This document shows positions 36,953 through 47,219 of a DNA stretch of 64,000 bases, piece by piece. The translations under genes and the position numbers were made by a program. The notes under the pieces are model-generated. The model searched no databases. It was not told where the DNA came from and saw nothing but the letters and a program-made list of their open reading frames with translations. The stretch is from Spodoptera frugiperda (Eukaryota > Arthropoda > Insecta > Lepidoptera > Noctuidae). Position 1 is the first letter of the stretch. Every line of letters begins with the position of its first letter. The stretch spans positions 11,366,315 to 11,430,314 of the forward strand of contig NC_064239.1 in the NCBI RefSeq assembly GCF_023101765.2. Direction: 5' to 3'.

Positions 36953-37797
36953 ACTAAAATATTGTCTGCTGGGTCATCAAGTAGATTTATAATATCATAA
37001 AATCACTCATCCATACCTTTGTTTTATGATGAAAATTTTAAATCACCAGTGTACGAAAATCTAGCTATTTCACTGCCATAAATCAATCACAAAATCCGAA
37101 CGACTTTACAGGGCAATTTGGGAATTTTCAAACAATGGAAAAATGACATTATTTCCAAACGTTAAGTACCTTTTATCCATTCACTGATGGACATGTAAAT
37201 CGAATGAAAAACGAAGAGAATCTAATATACGATCCAATATAGTACGTTTTGAGCGTGCTGGCCCGTTTTTGCGTGTCATTGTTTTGTTAACCAACAATAG
37301 GGTCAGGTTTCCCTGCATGTTATAATACATGTTGACATTTTTGTTTGTTCCATATTAAAGTCTTTTGTGTTGGAAACCCCCCTTTTCACTAGTACCTTGT
37401 CTCTTCTTTTGTTAGGTACCCTGCGGACAAGGTTTGCATTGAAGCGGCGGGCGAACGGTTGTTTTTTTTTTTCGAAAAAAGTGCTGTTTTTTTTATTGTT
37501 TTTCTACGCTTGCCGCGTTGTTTTTTTATTTTATTTTTTGACGACGTCACGTAATTAATGTTGCCTTTTAAATTGTTTTGTCGGCGGTGATGAATATTGT
37601 TTCGTGTTTATGTTTCTGAAAGGAGTTTACAATTTAATGAGCGTGTAAGGGAAAGTTTTTTTTTTAAGTAAAGAGTTTAGTCCAGATGAACTCTTACCAA
37701 CGTCTCCAAATTTGACTTTCAATCCTAAACTGATCAAAAATCAGAAAAGCTACTAATTATATGCCTGACCTAACAATGAAATCACAGGCCATACTCG

Positions 37798-37912
37798 GTT
37801 GAAGCTGCGGACTGCCTAGCATGTTACCGAGGTTCCAGTTTGAAAAGCAGAAGTAGGAAAGCTATGAAGTTTTTAATCAGTAAGAGTCTGACACTCCCTC
37901 TCGAAGCAATTG
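37798..37912 (-). mobile_element. B-family element, reverse, diverged
   Basis: Reverse copy with GCGGACTGCCTAGCATG, then TTTGAAAAGCAGAAGTAGG, TTAATCAGTAAGAGTCTGAC and ACTCCCTCTCG. The 5426-5480 stretch (CCCTCGCCGAGAAATCATTG) looks like a smaller reverse fragment of the same family. Confidence 0.52.
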
Positions 37913-38335
37913 CTCTTAAAAAAAAAGACATACCTGGTGGTCTTACCTACGACCTCTGCAGCTATTATTGCTATTATTGCTCTAAGCAGCAATTTCTTTT
38001 AACTTACACTTATAAAACTATCGCTTTTGTCCTTTATATGTAAATAGTGGTTCGTGTCACAATTAACAAGCTACTAACGCGAAGTCGTTAACAGTATCGA
38101 CACGCCATCCGCGTGTTAGTCTCGACTGACGTACGTAAATGGCCTGTCGAATGTCGATCATTCCGCAGAATTACAAAGTTGCAGTTAAATATAACTGTGT
38201 CGTTTAAATTCATTCGTTTTTATATAATTGTTGTTAGCTTATTGTAATTGGAAATTAATTTTGTATTAGGCTAAAGGTTTTGTATACATTTCTTCATTGA
38301 AATAATGAGGGATTGTACAAGTTCACTTACCCATG

Positions 38336-38449
38336 ACACCAAAAACAACAATTTGTGGATCACAGAAAGAGTTGCTCCGTGCGGGAATTGAACCCCCTGA
38401 AACCCGCCCCAAGGGAAACGGGCAACGCACCAACCGTACAATCAAATTA
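38336..38449 (-). mobile_element. tRNA-derived SINE (family A), reverse orientation
   Basis: AAAACAACAATTTGTGGATC, then TGCTCCGTGCGGGAATTGAA (reverse B box) and GCAACGCACCAACCG. Confidence 0.65.
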
Positions 38450-38739
38450 ATTATTAATTATGGAACAATATTATATTGACATTGTATTTGAAGGGCTAAT
38501 TCATGCTCCATTTTTTTTTTAATTTGATTTAAATCTTCTTACACTTATGACTTGTAAGTAAATGTCTTCATGTACTATGTGTTTATCTACTCTTTATAAC
38601 ATTTCTTTTTGATGGTATTACAACTAAACTTCACGTTAAACGAAATCTTCAGTCTTATCTAAGATTTCCGTTGATCTCATTACAAGAAGACGTCTTATCG
38701 GAATAGCATAGATACAGCGATAACGGAGATAATGACGCT

Positions 38740-39167
38740 AAATTAGATGATACTTTTAGAAACTAGGTGCAATGATGACATTAGAATTGTTACCTAAACG
38801 TCATGTAAATAAAATTCATTTTTGAATAACTACATTTTATACTCGTGGTACCAAATTATTTTGTGCCAGTAATTGTAATTTAAACTAGACGAGATTTATT
38901 TATGGACTATATACCGATGACACTGGAATTTTTACCTTAATTACATATGTAAATAAGATTCAATTTTAGGAAACATCTCTTATATCTTAATGTAACGAAA
39001 TGTTTTGCGACTATAAAAGTACTTTAAATTAGACGAGATTTATTTATGAACTAAGTATATATTTAGGTGCAACGATGACACTGAATTTTTTACCTTAATT
39101 TTACATGTAAATAAGATTCAATTTTAGAAAACATCTATATCTTAATGTAACGAAATGTTTTGTGACG
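38740..39167 (+). repeat. Three-copy tandem repeat, ~142-144 bp unit
   Basis: Units begin at 38740, 38882 and 39026 with AAATTAGATGA / AAACTAGACGA / AAATTAGACGA. Each contains an ATGATGACA or CGATGACACT block, a TACCT(T)AA...ATGTAAATAA block and TTTTGTG-like endings. Units 2 and 3 are close; unit 1 is more diverged. It lies 690 bp before exon 4. Confidence 0.8.
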
Positions 39168-39384
39168 TTGTTTAATATGATTGTTATAATCTAGATATTG
39201 TTTGTTTAGCTTGCGATGAGTGATAATTGTGCGTTTTAGAAAGCTTCACTGATCTAATGTTTTTTTGTTCATGTTTCCGTATCGTACTTCAGACAATCCT
39301 ATTTTAATGGTTTCTAAGATCACAACATAAATTATTGTTAAATTATTTCTCAAAATTGTACTGTTTACTACCTCGTTTATTAAG

Positions 39385-39610
39385 TGGTTGAGATGGCGAG
39401 TACGATTGCCAAGCAAGGGGTCTCTCTCGGGTTCGATTCCCGGGTTGTCATATAAGATCTTTTTCGGATTTTCAAATATTTTCAGTAATTTAACTAAAAA
39501 CAACGATTCAGTCACGTAAATACAAGTATATTGAGAAAAGCTCTACTAGTTTCGAGTCACAGAGGGACTCTTCATCATGTGCGGACGCGGCTACGTCGCG
39601 CAGCCTACTG
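39385..39610. mobile_element. SINE-like segment followed by a second repeat fragment
   Basis: A perfect B-box-like GGGTTCGATTCCCGG near 39430 is preceded by GGTTGAGATGGCGAGTACG, a tRNA-like head of a family different from A. The block 39515-39610 (CTCTACTAGTTTCGAGTCAC, CTCTTCATCATGTGCGG) looks to me like a separate common moth repeat, probably on the other strand. Confidence 0.4.
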
Positions 39611-39818
39611 CTGCTAATTTATTATGTCTCATGAAAGTTATAAAAAACGTTCAGTAATATCATGGAATTATAGGACGAACACATGCTTTATGACATGGGA
39701 TTCACAACATTAAAGTCTATCCACCTCTGTGTGTCTAAACGTGACGTTATGAGTGATGATTTATTTTTTTGTACATTGTCTGAAGTACGATATGTCGTAG
39801 GCAACCCCCTGTATACGT

Positions 39819-39860
39819 CATGTGTATGTCATGTTATGTACGTGTGCGCTTTTGTTACAG
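39819..39860 (+). promoter_or_regulatory. UGU-rich tract before exon 4
   Basis: About seven TGT trinucleotides in 42 nt (CATGTGTATGTCATGTTATG, then TACGTGTGCGC and TTTTGTTACAG). UGU-rich RNA is the known ligand type of CELF/Bruno proteins. A similar tract (32164-32218) precedes exon 2. Confidence 0.45.
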
Positions 39861-39943
39861 GGTGCTGTTTTGTGACGTTTTTCACTCGCAAAGCGGCGTT
39901 GAAAGCCCAAGACGCTTTGCACAATATCAAAACATTGAGCGGG
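39861..39943 (+). CDS. CELF/Bruno-like gene, fourth coding exon: C-terminal part of RRM1 with RNP1
   Basis: Seen: acceptor TTTTGTTACAG ends at 39860 and donor GTAAGT starts at 39944. The 83-nt exon completes the split Gly codon and encodes CCFVTFFTRKAALKAQDA followed by LHNIKTLSG, ending in phase 0. With the Lys of exon 3 this makes RNP1, KGCCFVTF, which has the double Cys usual in CELF RRM1. Known: family members continue with M-H-H-P-I-Q-M-K-P-A-D in a small following exon; I did not find this in the remaining 24 kb, so intron 4 is very long and the gene is truncated by the window edge. The residues fit the CELF1/2 (Drosophila aret/bru) branch, but I cannot assign the paralogue by eye. Confidence 0.94.
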
Positions 39944-40557
39944 GTAAGTGTTGCGTTTTGTATGTCGATATCTTAATTGGCAAATCAGCTAACTCCTTAT
40001 GAGCAATTTTATTAGGAGACACTTAAAACTCTAAAATATCATACTATCGCCCAAATACTGAAACGCTACTCAAATTTTAGTTGCACTTAAATATCGTGTT
40101 GTCACTATCTTTTATATAGAATTTGTAGCGACATAACTATTCTTGAGGGTGTCTTAAAATTGAGTGGCGTTTGAGTATTTGAACATAATACATGTTCCAA
40201 ATGATGTTAACAAAAACATTTTTTTTAAATATCGAGTTGGTTGGTTTGCCATTTAAGGTATCGATGTATAGATCTTTTTCTTTTTTTTAATGTTTTCTTA
40301 TAGGCTTTGACGTATAATTTTGTTTTTCTTGTGTATAGTAAATAATAAATGTTATTAAGCTACTAGCTGTCTGTCTACAGTTTTGGTCGCGTGGTCAAAG
40401 AACAATAAGGAACTTATTTACTTATTTTTTCACTGTATACTTTGTGTAGCCTCCACTATTCAGTAAGGATTAGGTTTATTTAAAAGTAGGTGCTACAGAA
40501 AATTAGAACAAAAATTTTTCTTTAAAGTTACCTATCAGAAGATGATATATTTTAATC

Positions 40558-40578
40558 ACCAGTGGCGCCAACTGGTGA
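40558..40578. promoter_or_regulatory. Palindromic CTCF-like motif at the start of intron 4
   Basis: CACCAGTGGCGCC followed by AACTGGTG: seven-base perfect arms around GGCGCC, with AGTGGCGCC resembling the CTCF core. Confidence 0.28.
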
Positions 40579-41264
40579 GCGTAATACAATTTTTTTTCTT
40601 AAGATATTAATGAGGCATACTATTGTGTTTACTTGATTTATTTTTTATGTATGCAGAATACCATTTGTTTTTTAAAAAATAGCCACATTTTACTTTTAGA
40701 ATAAAAATTAAAAAATCGAATAAACTATGTATAAAAATATTTTGAGGAAGATTTTCACAGCTATTTTCTATGTATTTACTAATGATTGCTAAATTAATGA
40801 TACTGATTAATAAATAAAATTATACGCTACCCTTATTTAATGAGTAATTCAATGTATTAAACTATTTTATTCGTACAAACTTTCCTGGTAATATTAAATA
40901 ACAATTTTGTGGCAAAATTCAATAAAATAATCATATTAACGCATTGCTATCAGATTCGTATACATATTTCTGTAATCCAATTAATTGTGGCGAGCAAATT
41001 ATTAAATGGCAAAACCATAAATTTTAAGCGATTCTTTTAAATAAAATATGTAATTAATTAATGCGTATAATAAATTAATTTAACTGCAAATTATACATTT
41101 TCTACTACGCTTCATGGACGTGTGTTTATGAAAAGATTAATTATAACTGTTAATTAAACGCATGAAAATTAATACAACAATATCTAATGTCTCTCTATTG
41201 AATTCTACCTATATTTATATATCTGCATAACAAATAACTTGGCTGTGACCATATATTCCGTTAA

Positions 41265-41558
41265 GTGTGGGAGAGCCATTTTTCGGGACGAATGGGCCGG
41301 CTCGACCGGAGTGATACCATGGTCTCACTGAAAAATTACGTGAGACAACGGTTGCGTTGTATTTCGTTATGTGAGTGAGGTTACCTAAGGCACAATTATC
41401 CCCCTTCATCTAGGATTCCCCAACAAACCTTAAATTCCTAACCCCCAAAAGGCTGACGACGCTGTTGTAACACCTCTATAGTTACGGGTATCCATGAGCA
41501 ACGGCGATTACTTACCATCAGGTGTTCCGTCTGCTCGTTCACCGCCTTATACCTACCA
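41265..41558 (+). mobile_element. C-family repeat, near full length
   Basis: Same block order as 6697: GTGTGGGAGAGCC, GGGCCGGCTCGACCGGAGTG, CCCCAACAAACC, CCCCCAAAAGGCTGACG, TATCCATGAGCAACGGC and ACCATCAGGTGTTCCG. Confidence 0.62.
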
Positions 41559-42054
41559 TACAAAAAATACATTCCACAATACTCTTACACGCAGCTTTAT
41601 TGCTCAATAAATCCACACAGACATCTGTCTCGGGCCAAAAGCCAACAAACAGATCGAGATAACAGTCAATAAGAATTAATAACATCATCAGCGAGACCTG
41701 TTGCTGCCCAGAAAAGTTCCATAACAATCTTCGTTACAGCGTCCCGTGAAGGGGCGAACAAACATACAATTCGATACTCGTGATTGTTATCGAACACAAT
41801 GGAAATACTGAGTTTCATCCTGTATAGTCATACCTCCCCCCCCCCTTTTATAGGGTTGGCGATGGTTTAATTGGTAGTGGATTGTAAGGATACCAATTAG
41901 TGTTTTAAGTTGTGGATTGCTTCAATGTAAATTAAACCGTGTCTGTCTTAACTTAATGACTACTTTAATGTAATCCACTTCTATTTATGACCGACAATAT
42001 TTTTAAATGCCTGATATAGAAAGAATGTAGTAATGGAATGATATCTGATCAATG

Positions 42055-42215
42055 GAGAATGGAAAAAACGCCATCAAAGTCGGTCCAGCCAGCAGAGATT
42101 GAAAAAATATTTTTTTGATGTATGCATCGTATTTTATGTATATTCATACGCATGTAAAGCAGAAAAAGGTAGTTATTTTTAAATTACAAAAATAGACTCC
42201 AATTTATTTATTAAG
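42055..42215 (+). mobile_element. LINE-like fragment, same family as 15340
   Basis: AGTCGGTCCAGCCAGCAGAG, ATTCATACGCATGTAAAGC and AGACTCCAATTTATTTATTA. Confidence 0.42.
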
Positions 42216-43420
42216 TCTAAGATTCACCATCTATTTTTTTTGTTATTTACAAAAACAAGACCATGAAAACTTTCACTACCCTAAAACTAAGGAAAACTCG
42301 TGCATAAATAAATAAATAAGCACTCCCCTACAACTTTAGTGACGTGCACAGCGCTCCGTATATCCGCAACTTGAAAAAATATCCCACTAATCCGAAACGG
42401 AATGGAACAAAAATAGAATAGCGAGATACGTCTGTTTAGACAGCCCTATTGCCGTCTCGTCTTCATCTCAGTGATAATTCGATTTCATTATATTATCGAG
42501 GAGGTTTTTTCTCTCTCGATTGATTCTCGAAACGCTTGCGTTTTGATCGACGCGCTCAGGTAAGGGCTGCCAACTCGAGATAGGAGAAATGAAAATATTT
42601 GTTTAGTATTTTGTTTCTTTATCGGGTCGTGTCTTTATTGAAGGAGTGTTATTTTTTCATTTTCAACGCTTCTCTTGTTAGGTGTTACTGTTTCATTACG
42701 AGATGTTGAAGCTTCTGAGTTTGTCTCAAGGGTTGATGTTTCTTTCATTTTCTTTACTTTAAGTATGCAGAACTGATGACGTGCTCAGAAGTAGCAATAA
42801 ATACTGTTTAGTCTGCCATCTAAAAATATTTTTACTGACACCAAAAAGCACTTAAACTTGTAGAAGTCTCCAGATAATATTAAAAACGAATCTAAATCAA
42901 ACAACGTCTCGAATTTAAATATAAAACCAACCAATAAAATCTCTCAATTTGAAATTCATTGCAACAACAAACATAAATAAACCACTCAGCCGTTGACTCG
43001 GCTAAAAAACTTTGACACCAAGTCAATCGTATTCGCAGCGGTTTATCCGAAACTTTGAACTAAATAAGAAGCGAGTCACAAGAAAATTACAAACAACTGC
43101 GCCTCCCAGTTGTACGGAAGTGACGAAAGTTGCCGTCGAAACTATCCGCAGCACGACCTTAAATAAATAATAGTACCGTATACGAAACTTTAAGTTTGGA
43201 ATAATTTATTGCCCCTCACTAGCCGAGGTACGGTCGGGGACGAAATCGTAAATTATTGTAATCCGATGGGCCCTGCGTTTAATCTTGTTGTTATCGGTTA
43301 TTTTGAATCCCGAATGCTTATTAAGATGAAAGTTAGAATGTTCTAGCAGTGCTTTGTATCTTCTGACATAATACCCTTCATACCTTCAGGAAAAGAGGTT
43401 TTTTTCTTTACATTACGTTG

Positions 43421-43612
43421 CACCCCACACTATGATTTTCTCATGTATTGTAAGTGCATTTAAAAACATTAAAGTCCACATACATAGACACTCAGACCCG
43501 AAACAACTGTTTGAGAATCACGCAAACATTTGCTCCGAGTAAGATTTGAGCCCACTCCACGTTGCGTGGCAGTCGGTTGTCCAGCCATCGCGCCAACCGT
43601 CCAATCAAATAT
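43421..43612 (-). mobile_element. tRNA-derived SINE (family A), reverse orientation, near full length
   Basis: Distal block ATGATTTTCTCATGTATTG, middle block CAGACCCGAAACAACTG, reverse B-box region TTTGAGCCC and A-box region CCATCGCGCCAACCG, in the family order. Confidence 0.66.
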
Positions 43613-44544
43613 TATTTTAAGATAACATTTTCCATCAACCTACGATCCATCTTGTTTTTAATTATCCATCATTGTAATAAAGAGTTTTTATCCTACCTTA
43701 TTAGGTAGTCTATACAATATACCTACATAAATTCACATCTTACCTCTAAAGGTAAGGTAAAGTGAGGATCGCAAGATGAACCGCCTTATTTATTTAACAC
43801 AAAGTGTAAGGTACTTAAGCCGATAGCCGCTTTTACATCTACAAACTATACTACACGTAACATCCCATTATAACCCCTTTTACTTGCCCTCTAGAATAAA
43901 CACAGCATTTATTGAAACCACGAACGTGTCTAATCAAAATTATCAAGTGCATTCCTCAAATTGCTACCCTAAAGGGTTACTCACCCTCAGCAGTGGTTAG
44001 TACTGCCTACCCATTCTGTTTTGGGGTTTTATTTTGCATTTTAATTTGGTTTATTAATTCTTAAAAGCCCCTGGAAGCAGTCGATTTGTATAATAGGTGC
44101 AATTTTGAAATCATTTATTTTCTCTTTTAGCGAAAGTTATAATATGAATTTCTGAAAATAATATCACTATAAAACTGTAGCTAATAAGTTTGTAATTAAT
44201 ACGTATTATATTATTTTTAATAACAAATGACCTCTAAAAATATTGCTTTATAATATTACGCGGTTATGCTCTCTCCCCTCTCTACGCCATACCCCTCGAC
44301 CTAAGTTTTTCTGCAGTTATGTCTTGGGTGAAATTTTTGACATAGTTGCTCCGTAATCGACAGATGTGGCCGAAACGACCGCGGGACGAAAAGGTACTCG
44401 GTATTTTAGGAATTTTCCTTATTAATTTTGTTCATCATGTTATTAGAGATAGTTTTATTTTTGTTTTAGTTATAAGTAAGTTTATGTTAAATATTTTATG
44501 GTTCCTCGATTTAGTGGTGTTTGCTTATCGAGATCTTCTAACTA

Positions 44545-44665
44545 ACGTACTCAGAGTCATTTAATGATTACTAAACCCCCAGTCCTTAGCGATTGTTTTT
44601 CGAACAAAATCGTTATTAACGAATCAGGAATAGTTTAAGTAATTATTAAATGACTCTGAGTACGG
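44545..44665 (+). mobile_element. E-family palindromic MITE, best copy
   Basis: Left arm CGTACTCAGAGTCATTTAAT and right arm ATTAAATGACTCTGAGTACG form an inverted repeat that matches 26 of 28 bases when extended. The middle has CAGTCCTTAGCGATTG. 121 bp in all. Confidence 0.68.
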
Positions 44666-45658
44666 CAGTAAAACATAGAACGATTCTTCAGACCTGACAC
44701 AGTATTACTGGTATTTTAAATTCAACGTTATTGGTTAATTACAAGGAACTCCTTAGGAAGTCCTTAGGAAGAAAGGAGTCCTTGCGTATGATGCCATGGA
44801 CATAATGATAAATTACATAGGACACGGTAAATTACATCAAATATTTTGTTTACCTTACGAGAGATATTTTCCTTTATTCCTCTTCATGATAAAGCGGTAT
44901 TGAGACCACCGTACTGACCTAGAAATAACCTTTTACTTAACAAATCAATCAACCACAGCACGTATGAGCACTTTACAGAATAATGCAGAAGGTTCATTTG
45001 TATGGAGTTCTTAAAGAAACTATCTATCCTATGATTGTAATTTTTGTTTGAACAAAGTCATTAACAATGTAATAATATCCATTATAATGAGACTTTAGGT
45101 AAATTTTGATACGACATTTTGCAATAAAATTTTATAGCTAATCCCATGTTGAATTGGTTTGTAGTAACTACAGCAGTCTTCTTTTTTGTTCTCCATTAGT
45201 GATGATACAATTGCACCATAGAAGGCACATTATCCTATCACACAATTTTCTAACATTAAATGTTTATTTACTGAATTTACTCCCGCTATACCCGCCGTAT
45301 ACCCACAATACCTACCGGACATGTTTGACCGGGCCGGACACGGCCGAACTTTGATCGATAGCCCGGATTTATGATCCGGTTTCCCCCGTCTTAAGTAATT
45401 GACCGGCTCCATTAGTGTGGGAGTTGCCTTTCAGGGTTCCGTACGTTACAGACATAGTTTGTGTTTTGATGTTTAGTTCATGGTACGCTCATGGTTTTGT
45501 TAATTTTGGCTTTGTTGCGGTATTCTAAACGGGGAGGCGCGGACCTTAGGGATAGTTGAGGTTGACTTAGGTACTGCGTCTAAGAGCGTCGGTTCGCTTG
45601 TGATTTGTTCATTTTGAAATTTATTAGTATAAGTTTTTGAACTGACATTGTCACTAGT

Positions 45659-45814
45659 AATATCATTAGAACTTAAAACAGGATATTTACCATGTTTATT
45701 AATTTCTGAATTTTCGATATTTCGGTATTGTTGCATGCGCTATGATCATGATGAAGGAAACTCACAGAAATTAATAAACATGTTAAATATCCCATTTTAA
45801 ATTCTAATGATATT
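45659..45814. repeat. Large inverted repeat: 50-bp arms, 56-nt loop
   Basis: 45659-45708 and 45765-45814 are reverse complements at 46 of 50 positions. The right arm begins CAGAAATTAATAAACATG. No relation to the MITE families above was seen. Confidence 0.85.
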
Positions 45815-47219
45815 ATTATTGTAAGCCTAAAGTCGAAATTTAATTTTCTATTTGATAGAAATGAAACTAAACACGTTTCTCATTAACGCCCTATTAGAAC
45901 GCCACATTATTCACAATTTCAGACTTCTTTACTTTCTTGTTATTATCAAAGAGTCTGGAAAACTGTTTAATTGAAAACTAATTAGTGCTTCAAATTAGAT
46001 TTGTCTGGAATATTTCTGTAATTTTCCATCTGCTTAGTTTCAAAGATAGGTAATGTTAGTACATTTCTTTAAAACAATTTTTTGTCCCCATTTCTCAACA
46101 GCTCTCATCGAATCTTTTAAGCAACGTTATACAATTCTTATCAAATCTTTTAAGCAACACTAAAGATACGAGAATAGACATTTTCATCCTATGGCCCATA
46201 GCCATAAGGTCGAGAATCATACAGGATATATTCAAAGTAAAGTACTATCTGGGTAGTAGGCGTACCTAATTAGCAAACGGCACAAAGCTTTGGTTCATAT
46301 TGGTTTGGTTCGTGACAGGCCGAAAATAGAGTTTTGATCTGTATAGGAATCTGGTTACATTTTGAACCAAAGGTAGAGAGATATTTGGTTGCTTTTTGAA
46401 TAGCTGCAGATTTTATTAGTAAAAAATCAGAATCAAGTTGACGGTTGGGTACAGTCAATCGAAAAAAAAACAGTACTGTAATGGTTCATTATTATCACAG
46501 CTAAAAGAATATGATCAATTACTATGTCTTTTTATATAAATCACAATTTACTTAAAAAACAATAATAACCAAGGAAAAAATAATCTGTGTAAACTAATAT
46601 TTAATACAAAATCACACATATTTTAATTGAAAACGTACAATAACCTACCTTACTTACCGTCAGGTAATCGGTCCTTTTATCCGACATTTAAAAGTATTGA
46701 TTATATCCAAGTTTAACTGTGGGTACATCGGAAATCGGCTTGCAGTCGTTTTATGGCATCGTAAAGCTCGTGTGTGTGGTAACCACCAAGAGACTTGCAG
46801 GTGTGCATATGAAGCTTTACAAAACCAATTTCTCTTGATCTCACTTTATATAATATTTCAGCATATTTGACGGTCAGTTTATACTGGTGTTTCATAGCTA
46901 GATGTAAAGCTGTGTGTACTTAGAAAATAAAATACACAACACTCTGTAGACTCGAGATGTTTCATGCTAAATTTGTAAAGAGACGTTTCTTATGACTTAA
47001 CTGAAGTATTTAAATCTGTGACGTAAATTAACTTTCAATTCGCTAAATCAAAAATTAATTTATTCAATTTTTTTACTTAATTAGTAAAAATGTAAAAACG
47101 ATATCAGTAATTTCCAATGCACAACTGTTCAAGAATGTATGAACACTTTACAAAAGTGGTCCTTTCTAGTCCTTTAGTCCCTAAGATCTCATACATATGT
47201 AGACTTTTAGCATATTACC

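Larger units (their letters stand above)
35413..39860 (+). other. Intron 3 of the CELF gene (4.4 kb)
   Basis: GTTTGT to TTTTGTTACAG, phase 1. It carries a palindromic MITE (35631-35744), a C-family repeat (36374-36490), a CTCF-like motif (36934-36952), a B-family element (37798-37912), a SINE (38336-38449), a three-copy tandem array (38740-39167), a SINE-like segment (39385-39455) and a UGU-rich tract just before exon 4. 35745-36373 and 36953-37797 hold no gene I can see; 37440-37540 is T-rich. Confidence 0.9.

Noticed and set aside
39683..39976. 97-codon frame read through exon 4 and its flanks
   Set aside because: Only 39861-39943 matches CELF RRM1; the rest is intron read-through bounded by clear AG and GT sites.
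41280..41563. Minus-strand frames around 41215-41727 as a gene
   Set aside because: They cover a C-family repeat also present at 6697.
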